NCBI RefSeq assembly: GCF_000801105.2
Contig: NC_079518.1
Location: 11,230,106 to 11,294,105 of the forward strand
Direction: 5' to 3'
Length of the DNA: 64,000 nt
DNA from: Raphanus sativus
Lineage: Eukaryota; Streptophyta; Magnoliopsida; Brassicales; Brassicaceae
Under the pieces are notes generated by a model, which had not been told where the DNA came from, made no database searches, and saw only the letters and a program-made list of their open reading frames with translations. The number at the start of each line of letters is the position of its first letter. Positions within the stretch are counted from its first letter, which is position 1. Positions 11,070-22,993 of the stretch are shown one piece after another. Made by a program: the position numbers and the translations under genes.

Positions 11070-12190
11070 AATCGATTTTTGGGGGGAGACACGACGAAGA
11101 CTTCATCTTTGCAGAGGAGATAGAGAGAGAGACGACAGCGAAGGAGAACAGAGAGAGACAACGAAGAAGATGACATAGACAGAGAGTGAGAGAGAAATGA
11201 GAGCAGAGAGTGCAGAGGAGAGAGAGACAGCGACTCTGTACCCATGGACGAAACATAGACTCAAAGTGACGTTAGAGACACGACGAAGAAGAGAGGGTAC
11301 AGAGGAGAGAGAGAGAGACGAAAACGAATAAGAACAGAGAGAGAGAGAGACGAAGACGGAAAAGAACAGAGAGATTAAGTGACCAACAAAAAAAAGAACA
11401 TGGGAGAAAGAGAGAGAGAGAGAGTAACGAAGCAGAGATAGCGAGATGGAGAGAGAGTCACGAAGCAGAAACGATGTCGAGGGAGAGAGAGAGAGTATGG
11501 CAGATCTTCAAGGAGATCTTGTTATCAGATATAAAGAAGCTTCAAGCTTGTAAAAACAACTTGTTTACCTCTTTGTTTTTATTTGGTTGTCTAAATTTGA
11601 AGTTGAAATAGAGAATAGAGACTTAGAAGCAGGAATAAATGTTGAAACAGAATTGTTGATAGCTTTTGTTTCAGACTATGTTCTTGAGACTTCAAAAAAA
11701 ATGTGTGTTTTGACTCTTGTATGGAGTTTTTATGCTTTCGTAAGACATGCGTTGGTGTTTTAGATAAATAAACTTCCAAAACACATGACAAATTCCCTAC
11801 ATAAAGATCACTCCAAACACTACATGATATACTCAAACTCAAACACATGTTACCACGTCTCTTCTCCATAGCTTTCAGTTATCTCTTCATTCCCAAGCAA
11901 TACAATCTCATCCGTCTTACCACTCGTCTCTCCTTCTTACATCTTCTCAAGCCTTATTTTTGCTCAATAATACTCTTTCGCGAATCCCTCTCGACATCAT
12001 CTCTGCTTCATCATTTCTCTCCCTCTCGCCGTTTCTGCTTCATCACTCTCTCTGGCTTCGTCTCCCTCTGTCCCTCTCCATTGTTCATCGTCATCGTCTC
12101 TCTTTCTGTTCTTGGTCGTCACTCGTCGCCATCTCTCTTTGTTATTGGTAGTTGATATCGTCTCTCTCTCTCTCTCTCTCCTTTGTCTGT
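11070..12190. repeat. Low-complexity GA-rich then CT-rich DNA
   Basis: The plus strand is dominated by GAGA runs at about 11070-11480 (a clean GA run near 11409-11424) and by CTCT runs at about 11990-12190 (a clean CT run near 12158-12180). The two arms have complementary composition and could be a degenerate inverted repeat, but I could not align them convincingly. Confidence 0.5.
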
Positions 12191-12355
12191 CTATGTTCTT
12201 GGTCGTGTCTGTAACTGATAAATAAACAGACCAAAACCTAATCTTAATTTACCCCCAAATTGGGTCCCATTCAGTTTCATCTTCATGAGACACGCATATA
12301 GTACAACACGTCACGAACTGATGCAGAACACCTCTGCAAACTGGATCTTTAAACT

Positions 12356-13550
12356 AGTCTTCGCTTATCCAGGAGGCGCATCAATGGCGATCCATCAAGC
12401 CTTAACTCATTCCACCACAGTCCAAAACGAAACATAACTATTTTGTCATGGACATTGACGACATTCCTATCAAGAAGCTTTCTTTCTAGCCACTTCCGTT
12501 AGACCCGGACCAGTTCTAATCGACATCTCTAAAGATGTTCAGCAACAGTTTGTGATTCCTAACTGGGAACAGGCTATGCTCTTACCTGTTTACATGTCTA
12601 GGAGTCCCAAACACCCCAAAGTTTCTCAGTTAGAGCTGATTGTTTGGTTGGTTTCAGAGTCTAAGAGGCATGTCTTGTATGTTGGAGGTGGTTGTCTTAA
12701 TTTGAGTGAGGAACTGTGCAGGTTTGTGGAACTTACTGGCATTTCTGTTGCGAGTACGTGAATGAGCCTTGGATCTTATCCTTGTAACGATGAGGAGTTG
12801 TCTCTGCACATGCTAGGAATGCATGGAACAGTGTACGCTAATTACGCGCACTGTCGAGTATAGTGATCTACTGCTTGCTTTTGGTGTTCGGTTTGATGAT
12901 CGTGTGAAAGGAAAGCTTGAGGCTTTTGCTAGCAGGTCCAAGATCGTGCAAGTCACCTAAAGTGTCGGTGTGCTGTGACTTTCAGCTAGCGTTGCAAGGG
13001 ATGAACGGGGTTCTTGAGAACCAACGAGAAGTGCTTGACTTCGGAGAGTGGAGATGTGAGTTGAAAGAACAGAGACTAAAGTTCCCTCTGCACTTCAAGA
13101 TGTTTGGGGAAGAGATTCCTCCACAGTACGCCATTAAACTACTTAACAAGTTAACTGACGGAAAGGCAATTATCACAACTTGTGTCAGACAACACCAAAT
13201 GTGGCTGGCTCAGTTTTACAAGTTCAAGAAACCGAGGCAATGGCTGTCTTCAGGAAGTCTCGGAGCAATGGGTTTTGGACTTCCTGATGCCATAGGAGCC
13301 TCTATCGCTAACCCATAAGCAGTAGTTGTGGACATTGATGTTGATGGGAGTTTCATCATGAACGTTTCAAGAACTCGCAACCATCAGGGTTGAGAATCTT
13401 CCAGTTAAGGTGCTCCTGATTAACAATGAGCATTTGGGGATGGTCCTTCAGTGGGAAGACCACTTCTACGCAGCTAACAGAGTCGACTTGTTCTCGGCGA
13501 CCCGGAAAACCAGCACGTGTTACCGATGATCCCTAGTGGCAGAACGTTCA
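12356..13550 (+). pseudogene. Acetolactate (acetohydroxyacid) synthase catalytic subunit pseudogene
   Basis: Reading all frames recovers AHAS/ALS blocks in order: VFAYPGGASM (thiamine-diphosphate domain), a jump to [124 protein letters not shown] and the C-terminal HVLPMIPS. The functional plastid enzyme (about 670 aa) starts branched-chain amino-acid synthesis. Here the transit peptide and first third are absent, a large internal piece is deleted after the PGGAS block, frames shift repeatedly, and stops interrupt it (near 12759 and at 13316). It is dead. Because family genes are intronless, a retro-copy cannot be told from a DNA copy. Confidence 0.9.
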
Positions 13551-15877
13551 TATATATTATGTAAATTATGTGGTAAAGTTTCCATGAATTTTATATAAAA
13601 AATACTGATAAATATTTAGTAATAATAAATACTTATAAAATTATTTATGTAATTATCACATCTACTTTATTAATCTAGTCTTATTTTTTATCTACTTAAA
13701 AAGTTGTCATTTAAGTTTGGACCTATTCACCTTTTACTAGAACTAAATATAAAATAATCTATTAAATTATAGTAATATTTGGATTTAACCTCCTAGATAC
13801 TCGGATATTTAATTTTGGATTATCTAACATTAACAGCCTAACTCTTATGAATTATTTAAATTTCCTAATAAATATAATTAAACAAAACACTACGGGTGCT
13901 TTTTCTATTTTCTTTTACTACGAAATATAATTCATTTACATGTGATCTTTGATTCACAAAGTAAATGTAAATGTTTTGTGCACATAAAAAATTCATATCA
14001 CAATATTATATACATTTTGGTATTAAAAATATAATTCTACTGTAATAATTTATAATATAGTTTATATATACTTGATCATTAATAAACAAATCTTCATTAT
14101 AATTTTTACTGTGATTTTCTATAGACTGAAACGCCTTAATAGACTATAGTATGACTTTCTATAGACAAAAATGTCGACAGTGGAATGTTTATTATAGATA
14201 CATATATCGGTTCTTTAATAATATCTAATAAATAAATTGATGATTTATATAACTTTTACTTGTTATTAAATAAAATATTCTAAAAAGTATAAATTAAAGT
14301 TTTCAAATTTTGGATTTTCTGAATCTAAACAAATCAATTGTTAATGGAATTATATGTATTTATAATCCAATCAAAGAGAATATAAATTTAAATTTGATCT
14401 AATAAAAATTAAAAGAAAATATTTGCTTACAATCTAACAGAAACTAAGAAAAAACTATGAAGAAACAAATTTTCAAATTTCAGATTTAATATATCTAAAC
14501 TAATCTAACCTATTTTATCGACTATTTTTGGAATATAATAAAAGGTTATAGCAAAATTCAACTCAATGTTTTAAAATTTTATCGATAATTTAGAATTATC
14601 TGATTTATGAAAATGCCACTATCATTAATCAATTAAAGATTATGTTTGTTAAAAAAAACTTAACCAAATTTCTATGGCACATTAACTATACTATACTAAT
14701 GCGGCTAAGGTAGTATATTTCCCAGATAAACTATTTGCAACAGAATATTTCCTATATATATGATTTAAACATATATTTTCCAAAAGTATGAAAGATTTAT
14801 ATAAATTCTACTAATATGAAAATTAACAAAAAACAAATAACTTATTTTTAAGAGAAGTAAACCTTCCATTATTGTTTTCATATTGTATGCTAATTCAACT
14901 TTAGTCACCTGCTTTGAAAAGAAAACTGAAAAGAATATATTAAACTAATTATGAACTTAAGATAAAACAAAATAAATGGCCAACTAACTTATCGTAAAAA
15001 TATTTATACATAATTTTTATATATTCGGTAAAAAATAATCTGCGATTTCAACACGGGTACTATTCTAGTTAATATTTACAACACATATTATGCATCTTAT
15101 TCGGTCTTTTCTTATTTTGATCGTTATCATTTTGTTTTTATTAGATTTTTCCTTATGTTTCTTATTTTTTCTTTTATTTTTCTAAATATTTATTTCTCTC
15201 TCTATGTAACGATACAAACAATACATTCAATGAACCAAAAATCGATCTTAGAGTTCTTTTCAATGATAACATTATCTTATTCACTATATTATTTGACTTA
15301 AATGAAAAACATTTTTAAATCAAAGATGTCATTGTTTCGTTAAATATAATCTGTCCATTCTTTAAAGTCTAATTATTTATAAATCATATATGGACATTAT
15401 AAGAGATTTATAATTATTATATATACAATTATATTTTTATATGAATATAAAATCATTATATCAATTTCTATAAAAAAATTTATGTTCATTATATTATGTA
15501 GTATATAAATATAAAGAGAACTGATCAAAAATTATTAAAATTTCTATAATATTATTATTATATTCATTAATCCTGCTAAGGATTTGGGAAGAATTCCCGT
15601 TGCAAATGGTCTAATATCCCCTTGTCAAAGGTGCTCTAATGAAATTGGTATGAAGTCCAAAACCTTTTTTTAAGTCCAAAGCCTTAGCCTTCCCTTCTCT
15701 TGTTGCAAACCGTACACTCTCCATCCTATGGAACCCAGCAGAAAATTAATAACGTGGATTCACATGTAAGCATACTATGAACATTGTCTTGATCTGTATT
15801 CCACTTCATCTTCATCCTCATCCTTCCGCTTGCTTCATTTTACTGGATTCATATGTAGGCATTCATATGTAAGCACA
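13551..15877. other. AT-rich gene-free interval
   Basis: No coding signal on either strand. It is AT-dominated throughout and looks like decayed transposon sequence. One weak Helitron-like 3' terminus (ACACGGGTAC...CTAGT) is at about 15050-15069, without a matching 5' end. Confidence 0.6.
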
Positions 15878-16170
15878 CTATGAGACTCTGTATTTGATTA
15901 AAGATTTAGAGAGTGACTCAAGTCCATCGTCAAGATCTTGAATGCATGTCTCTAAGATCTCCACATTCTCTATCTTCAAGGACTTAGAAGATTCGAATTG
16001 TGAATCCACTTTTGTGAATTCATTTGCTGCAGCTTCACATGTAGCTTTGTTCTGGCTCATCAGCTTTGAGTCCAATGACCATTTTCCACAACCCTCTCTG
16101 ATCCCGACATGAAACTAAACATAGATTCAAATACACCAATTGTTATGGCTTCTGCTTCTGCTTCTGCAAA
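15878..16170 (-). pseudogene. DUF241 C-terminal fragment
   Basis: The minus strand encodes EAEAITIGVFESMFSFMSG, then after a frameshift near 16080 SKLMSQNKATCEAAANEF, SLKIENVEILETCIQDLDDG and SLIKYRVS with a stop. These match the last ~100 residues of A1-A3. It is older than the block duplication (many substitutions) and inverted relative to the arrays. In the longer reading frame (to 16365) it is fused to an unrelated hydrophobic segment (IMFLATFMLMCGSIWFASG), probably by rearrangement. Confidence 0.8.
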
Positions 16171-17669
16171 GTAAACGCAGATAAAGCCCGAAGCGAACCA
16201 TATGGAACCACACATGAGCATAAACGTTGCAAGAAACATAATTTCTGTAAGTCTTCTCTGATCTTTGACAGAAATGCGCAGCAGAATTAGTTCTTTTTGT
16301 TCATTAAGATTTTTTTTGTGAGATATGGATGTAAAGGCATGGACCAACATAAATAATGTAGTCATTACTTTCTGTACACTATTAGATTTGATAGAAATCC
16401 CCTAGACTATATTTGTGAAGTGATTTATACACATGTCCCCACTACAATCATTCTCGTTGAAAAAAGATGACATGGCTTAAAACAAATATGACATGGCTTA
16501 AAATAAATATGACATGACATTTATCTAATTGTGGCACGTAAAACTTGCTATATCAAGATTTATATTTTTGGTAAGATTCTTAAATATGATGATAGTTATT
16601 TTCTATATATAGATTTATATTTTTCATAATAGTAATATAACTAATAAGTTTTATTTCAAAAATATTTTATTCTCTATAAATATTTATTTTGGCAAGATTT
16701 TAGAAATATGGTAATACCTAATAACTTTTTTATATTTATTAAAATAATATATTGTATAGATAAATAACAATTACAAATATAATTTTTTACATCAACTTAT
16801 GAATCATATTTTATATTATTAAAATAAGTATAGTTATAATTATATATTTTATCAACTTACATATGTTATTTATATTTAATGTATATATTTATTAGAACTA
16901 ACTTACATATTTGAAATACACTTATTTAAAAAACTAAATAAAGTATAATATGAGTAAAATAACTTTATAAAACTTAATTATTTTTATTAAAATTTAAATA
17001 AAATTAATTTAAAAGTTAAAGCAAACTTGGATAAATCAAACTAGAAAAATACATTATGGTTTTATTTTTTAGTTAATGAAATTAAAATAAAAATTCAAAA
17101 ATATATTTCTATAAGAAAATTATATTTTTAGAATTTTATATCTGCGCACGGCGCAGGAGAACTCCTAGTAATAATTTAGGATGACAGTCAAAATGGCTTT
17201 GCTATAGATAGATAGAGATAACCACTATTAGTAGCTTATAACCTCAGAAACAATGCTACATCCATTGTAAAAATATATTTTTGTTTGAATCAACCTAACA
17301 TTCTTTGAAAATAAATTTAAGCTTTCCTCTTTCTTTTGAGAAATATTTATCAGGTTAAGTATAAAGTTTTAAATATTTTTGTTTTCCATCTTTTTATCCA
17401 TAGATGATTTTTTTCTGTGTGTAAATTCATGAGTTGGTTTTCATCCAACCCCAACCCCTTTTAGAATATGTTACGCGGTTACGTATTCAATGCCATTGAT
17501 TGAGACTTATAGAAAGTTTAATCGTGCACAAGAAAAAAAAATCCAAGTTTAATATGCTGCCGTTTTTCAGTCCAAGTTTAATTGAGTTATTAAGTACAGG
17601 TGCTTCCAAGATTATAACCACTTGTACTAGAATTTTTAATCTACTTGCGAACAGTTACAAGAATATGAT
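16171..17669. other. AT-rich interval with a Helitron 3' end, downstream of LHT7
   Basis: No gene supported. A direct repeat TATGACATGGCTTAAAA occurs near 16465-16515. A plus-strand Helitron 3' end is at about 17140-17168: hairpin CTGCGCACGGCGCAG, then GAGAACTCCTAG before T. The 5' end was not identified, so the element probably begins in the AT-rich DNA after about 16450. Confidence 0.55.
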
Positions 17670-19628
17670 CTAAGGTTTAAAGAAGTTTGCATGTAAACCC
17701 GTATCAGCCAAACGCAAAGAAGAGCCAACCACAAGCAAAACGCTGAGAGACACGCCTAAACTTCCCACCAAAACGTTAAACAACCACATCAAGCTTTTCC
17801 TCTGGGGATTTTTGAGAGATATCCACATGAAACACGGGTATGTAGACGTAACAAGCAAGCCTACTGCTCCGATAAGAACTGCAAGATAAGTCATGAACGA
17901 GAATCCAACGGCTATTAAGAGGCTAACCGAACCCAATAACACGCGCAACATCATCCGGACAAAGAAGGAGCAAGGCTTTTGTGTCTTCGTTATGTACAAC
18001 ATCTCTGCGTTATCACATGATGGCATTAAGAATATCGGATATGAGCATAAGCAATAGAAGATAAACGTGAGGTGTATGAAACAAGCGGCTTGCTTTGAGT
18101 AGCCTTGTTCGTAAAGTTTCAAGTAGTTGCCTATTGGACCTCCCGTAGCCGGAATCTATCATAAAAATAAATTCACAATAAAGCATTAACAATAAATATT
18201 GGAGATATCATAGGGAGAAAGCTATTTATCTTGTGGATCAACTACTATGAACCGTTAATGTTTGATTATGAAGTGAATTATGTGAACCTACACAAAAGAA
18301 TAATATATAAATCGTAATCGTACTTTCACATACCTTGTCACCGTATGCCCAATATACAACAATGGCTACTAGAAACATGCAAATCGCGATGATCACATGA
18401 GAGATCACCACGGCTCTCCACATTGTCTTTCTCGAAGGATTATTTGGATCGGAAGGTAGAGTACCCTACAAATATCACAACAAAACCTTGTCAATACTAA
18501 CCAAAAGAGAACTTAAGTTGAAAACGTAAAATCAGTTTTAAATTGTGATTTTCTCAATCTTAAGACCTGTATCTCTAGGACGAGGTTGTTCCCGCGAAAT
18601 GCCATGGCTATCATTCCAATTGCGTTGATAATGTTTTCGAAACTTGTATCATTTGTAGTGTAAGAGACATTGTTTTGATGATGATTCCTTTCATTAGCTA
18701 GAGGTAAAGTCCATACTGCGGTGGAATATGCTACGGCCATAAGACTACCGACCAACGAGATTCCAAAAAGAGAGTTCATGTTCGGAAACTGAGACATGAC
18801 CACTGCGAGGATGCTGAAGATCAAGAAGCATTGCACGGTAGTAAGTGGCTCTGTGTCATTTTCAGACATAATGAGTAGAAGTTGATTTATTGTTTTCCCT
18901 CCGGTTATAACCAGAATTGCACAAGCTCCTCCTGAAAGATACATCACAGGGAATATTCCCAGAAGTTTCCCAAGCCTCACACCTATATCATATTATTTCA
19001 TGACCACAACAAGAAACGGTAAACGACAAAGTTCGAAAGAATTTGATAGATTTTTTTTTATATTACCGAATGAAGCAATTACAAGTCTCAAGTATCTACT
19101 GATACGTATTCCTTGTACGGCTTCGTGGAGATTAACAAGAAGCCATATTGTGTAAAGCTTCCATGCAAATCCCACCGTTAAAACAATCGTTCCCCATAAC
19201 CTGGACAAAATAATATTTTCAGAGAGCACATATTATATACAATAAACTAAATAGTACATAATACAACTTACACATTAAAAACGTTATTACACAATACTAA
19301 TCGGAACTTTAGATCCGAGAAACTAATGAATAGAGAGAGTTTAGTTTGATACGATATTTTACCATCCAACTGTTGCGAAAGCAGCAGGGAGAAAAAGCAA
19401 TTGGAAACCAAGTCCCGAACAGATAAGATGAAACGTCGCCGTGTAAACATTCCCTTTTCTTGATTCTGTGATCGGCAGCCACTCTTCCACCGGGATCCGT
19501 CCACCATCACCGTCGCCGCTGGAGGTTGGCTGTGGATCCCTGGAGAGGTTTTGTGACATGGATGAAGGAGAACCATCACTTTCTTGTAATTCTAAATCAA
19601 ACAACATGGCCAATTTTATCTCTGACAT
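17670..19628 (-). CDS. LHT7: Lysine/histidine transporter-like amino-acid permease, LHT7-like
   Basis: Five exons (19628-19363, 19200-19067, 18982-18567, 18465-18334, 18155-17670), all with GT/AG borders and consistent phases, give 477 residues, the usual size of the AAAP/LHT family. The protein has a hydrophilic N-terminus of ~65 residues, then about ten membrane segments. Conserved stretches include GIFPVMYLSGGACAILVITG, SQFPNMNSLFGISLVGSLMA, AFRGNNLVLEIQGTLPSD, VVYWAYGDKIPATGGP and LVGSLGVSLSVLLVV. The family moves amino acids with protons across the plasma membrane; substrates of LHT7 are not established to my knowledge. A CT-rich tract precedes the start. The position next to LOG5 and DUF241 relics supports orthology to At4g35180. 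No defect is visible. Confidence 0.93.
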
Positions 19629-20468
19629 TGTAGGAAAAATTCAAACCTCTCTCTTTCTCTCTCTCTCGAAGATTTATAACGTACAGCCACAGGCTGAACG
19701 ATGTTATCTTTTACTATTTCTTTTCGACATTCACTGTATTATATAGCTAATTTTTTTTTGATCAACTATATAGCTAGATTATCGGCTATAATTGGGAAGC
19801 TGCATTAAAAGTAGTTGAAATCGTAAGATGTGACATAAGCATAATGACGTAGTTAGTTGTGTCATTTTCTTACATTCTAAAGAGGAAGAAACTGAAATCA
19901 GCTATCTATTCAAAACCAATTATAGGAAGAAATCAGCCATCAATTCAAAACCAATTATAGGAAAAAAAAATTGTTTGCATATAGACCTTTCGTCTCTTGT
20001 CTATATTTATTCATATTGATTGCAAGAATCTTTAATTACTAATCATCAAATAACCTTCAAGATTCAACTACGAAGTACAAAAATCTTTGGAAACAATGTC
20101 GTGATGAGTAAAAACCACTGGTCATTAAGGGTGATTAGATCATAGGACTTATTAGTTGTTACTTTCACCACAAGAAACAAGAGAGACTTGAATCTTCTTG
20201 ATTTTGTTCTCTAGTTCTAAAGTGTTTAAGTATTATGAAACTCTTGTTCTACAATTAAAAGCCACAGTAACTTCATGATACTCGGACATACCTTGAGGAA
20301 GGCCTATGCATTGTCGGCTTCTACAAGAAACGCTGCATATGCATTCTTGAGATGATTCATATTTTATTATCTTAACATAAATTATATATGTCCAAAATAA
20401 TATTTATATCAATTGAAAAATAATAAATGAATGTACAAGGAGGTGACGGTAGCAGCACGGTTCATGTC
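19629..20468. other. LHT7 5' flank and orphan 3' flank of a DUF241 unit
   Basis: The first part is the LHT7 promoter/5' UTR, with a CT-rich tract at about 19646-19672. From about 19985 the DNA is a diverged copy of the sequence found 3' of gene A2 (5848-6440), for example CCACTGGTCATTAAGGGTGA, but no A2-type gene precedes it. It indicates a further array unit that was lost to the left of B1. Confidence 0.65.
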
Positions 20469-20702
20469 ATTAGTCATTACCACTCTGTACTTCCAGCTCA
20501 TGTCATTACCACTAGATCTTTATACAAACATATAGAAACAAAATTTGAAGTGTAGGAAGCAGACAATATCTGATTCAATCTCCAGAATATTAAGTTTAAA
20601 TTGTGCATATTAATGTATCCACGAGTGCTACGTTAATATCATATGCAGCAATGAGCTGGAGAAGACATTGCAGAAACATCGTTGAACCAACTTTAATTAA
20701 GA

Positions 20703-20827
20703 TTCCAAATGTCTCCCTTCTCTAAAGGTGTATATATATGCAATCAGCAGAGAGCCAATATACACATAACAAACATCTTTTAGCTCTCTAAACCTTCTCT
20801 GAATCTAAGCAAAGCTAGACCATAAAA
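20703..20827 (+). promoter_or_regulatory. Core promoter of DUF241 gene B1; Helitron-free allele of the A1 promoter
   Basis: Same CAAATGTCTCCCTTC motif and TATATATATG TATA box (about 20730-20739) as A1, but continuous with the original upstream sequence. The site between 20702 (A) and 20703 (T) is the empty target of Helitron H1. Confidence 0.7.
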
Positions 20828-20924
20828 ATGGCACTTTCTTTCCATGTTCGTTCTAACAGCTTCCCTTCAAGACAACACCCTCAAGCCACTCATGTCGATG
20901 AGCAATTGAGCCGATTGAGATCTT

Positions 20925-20929
20925 CAAAG
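20925..20929. repeat. Target-site duplication CAAAG (left), pair of 28334-28338
   Basis: CAAAG flanks both sides of the Copia element. The unoccupied site in A1 reads CAGAG, a single substitution. Confidence 0.88.
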
Positions 20930-21082
20930 TATTGAATGTTTTCAATTAAAGCTTTCTTAGAGTAAAAGTTGTTACATGGTTTGCTATATATATTACATTG
21001 GTTAAGTAAAAGGAAGCTAAACCAATGATATAATACATAACCGATGTAACCGGTTCAATATATATCCGGTTATCATCTAATA
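20930..21082 (-). repeat. Copia 3' LTR (153 bp)
   Basis: Identical to 28181-28333; non-canonical TATT...AATA termini. Confidence 0.9.
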
Positions 21083-21090
21083 CGCCCCCC

Positions 21091-22076
21091 TCAAGCCAAT
21101 GAAGCGGAAGCAAGTGAAGACGAAGATGGAGTGAAGAGGCTTGAAGTTGACATACGTCGAAGAATGGAGAAGAAAGGACCCGGCTGCAGAGGCTTCGTTA
21201 GAATGTCTGCGTGTTGATTAGAGCTTGAAACGTGCATCAGACGAAGGAAGCCATTCTTGACTTGATCACGAACGGTGTGGCAGTCAATCTCTACATGCTT
21301 CGTCCGTTCGTGGAAGACCGGATTAGTGGCAATGTAGATTGCAGACTTGCTATCACAGAAGAGCTTAGCACGAGTAGTAACTTTGACGCGAAGGAACGTA
21401 AGCAGTTGCTGAAACCAGAGTAACTCACAAGTCGCCTGAGCCATACTCCGATACTCTGCTTCAGTGCTGCTTCGGCTAATAACATCCTGTTTCTTGGATT
21501 TCCAAGTAATCAAAGAGTTTCCAAGATAGATGCAATAGCCAGTGATAGAACGACGAGTATCCGCACAAGCTCCCCAATCAGAATCAGCAAATGCATTGAG
21601 ACAAAGCTCAGAAGATGCAGAGAAGAAGAGACCCTGACCAGGATTATTCTTGATGTAGCGAAGGATCCTGTGTCCAGCAGCAAGGTGGACATCAGTTGGA
21701 GCTGACATGAATTGGCTGAGACAATGAACCGCATAAGTGATATCAGGCCTCGTAATCGTCAGATAGAGAAGACGTCCTATGAGAGCTCGATAAGCAGTAG
21801 GATCTTCAAGAAGAGTGCCTGACTTCATGCGGAGTTTAGTAACAGGATCCATCGGAACCGAAGCCGGTTTACAAGCTAATAAGCCTGCATCAGACAAAAG
21901 GTTGAGAGCATACTTGCGTTGAGATACAGAGATCCCAGTAGCAGAGCGAGCAATCTCAAGACCAAGAAAGAAACGAAGTTCTCCCAGATCTTTGATCTTG
22001 AAATGCTGATGAAGAATGTCCTTAAGAAGCTTCTCAGCAACAGTGTCATTACTAGCGATCATGATATCATCAACAA
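21091..22076 (-). CDS. Copia polyprotein, C-terminal part (end of reverse transcriptase and RNase H)
   Basis: The open frame picks up at the [10 protein letters not shown] motif of the reverse transcriptase active site and continues through [32 protein letters not shown], and RNase H motifs [42 protein letters not shown] and [13 protein letters not shown] to a Ser-rich tail. It continues the frame of 24422-27970 but is separated from it by the 2.3-kb insert. Beyond the insertion I see no internal stop or frameshift. Confidence 0.9.
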
Positions 22077-22794
22077 TTCTATTTCATGAATGCATGCTGG
22101 AAAGATTTAAATCTATCACCATAGCACTACACAACACTAAGAATCAGGCTAAGCACTTTTAAACAACTCTCTAGCAATTTTTAAAACACTTCTCAACCTC
22201 AAAACACAACTCAAACAGCAACTGGGACAGATTCTCAATGCAAAACCATTAAGCAATCTTAACAACAATCCGCAGCCCTGTTAACAACACCACAACACAA
22301 CCAGATACCAACACAAGATTAATAGCAAGATGGGTTTCAAGAATCGCTCACATAAGAAACCAGGTTGGTTCCTTTAACTTCTTTATGAACCGGCCATGAC
22401 TTGTTGGACATTTGAAGACTGGATCGTCACCCACCTTCTTCTTCTCCTTCAGTTCATGGCCACCATCTTGCTTCTCTTCACCCAAAGACCCCTCCTTTCT
22501 CCATGCTTGTAACTCGCCATCACATCTTCAAGTGAAAGCTACCACCTTTCTTCTTGAAATGAACTCGCCACACCAGTTCCAATAGAAAGCTATCACCTTT
22601 CTTCTTTGGACAGAGAAGAACAGCTAGCTTGGACAAAGCACAAAGCTTTTGGTTGATCAGACCAGCTCTTGCTCTTGAATCCAATGTCTTCTGTCTTCAT
22701 GGGCGCCATGGGATGGTGAGAATCAGCAGCAACAAGCTTCTGGACACCAGGGATGAACACGCCTTCCATCTTCAGGTGTTGAACATCTTCTTGG

Positions 22795-22959
22795 CTCCTT
22801 TACACACTCTTGAAGCCTTGACTACAATCTCTGAAGCTCTTGCAATAGATTCTTTTGTACCAGACCCAAACTCATCTCAACTTTGTCTTTCCATTTCTTT
22901 TCTTCAAGTTAACATGGTATCAGAGTGGCGCAGCGGAAGCGTGGTGGGCCCATAACCCA
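22795..22959. repeat. 165-bp direct repeat, first copy (second at 23776-23940)
   Basis: The two copies read the same from CTCCTTTACACACTC through the LTR end to the tRNA anticodon stem (ending ATAACCCA). The copies are 981 bp apart. Confidence 0.88.
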
Positions 22960-22993
22960 CAGGTCCCAGGATCGGAACCTGGCTCTGATACCA
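22919..22993 (+). tRNA. Initiator tRNA-Met (CAT) sequence with encoded CCA, embedded between LTR ends
   Basis: Positions 22919-22990 fold as a complete cloverleaf: acceptor ATCAGAG/CTCTGAT, D arm GCGC...GCGT, anticodon arm GTGGG/CCCAC with loop CCCATAA (CAT at 22951-22953), T arm CCAGG/CCTGG. It matches plant initiator tRNA-Met, apart from one apparent T-loop change (ATCGGAA where I expect ATCGAAA). CCA follows at 22991-22993, although plant nuclear tRNA genes do not encode CCA. This points to a reverse-transcribed mature tRNA, not a normal gene. Whether Pol III transcribes it is unknown; internal A and B boxes are present, but the next run of four or more T is at about 23000. Confidence 0.85.

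Larger units (their letters stand above)
8773..12355. other. Gene-free transposon-rich interval
   Basis: It contains the LOG 3' flank, a Helitron (9176-9938), a further Helitron end (9986), AT-rich DNA to about 10700, and strand-asymmetric low-complexity DNA: GA-rich on the plus strand at about 11070-11480 and CT-rich at about 11860-12190. ORFs in the low-complexity parts are compositional artefacts. Confidence 0.6.

Noticed and set aside
11002..11256. Cys/Leu/Ser-rich frames in the GA/CT low-complexity DNA
   Set aside because: Artefact of simple sequence; no conserved residues.
15050..15069. Helitron 3' end (ACACGGGTAC...CTAGT)
   Set aside because: No proper hairpin and no matching 5' end; kept only as a remark in the interval description.
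22919..22990. Ordinary functional nuclear tRNA-iMet gene
   Set aside because: CCA is encoded and both flanks are LTR ends with primer-site geometry, so a reverse-transcribed origin is more likely. Transcription is not excluded.
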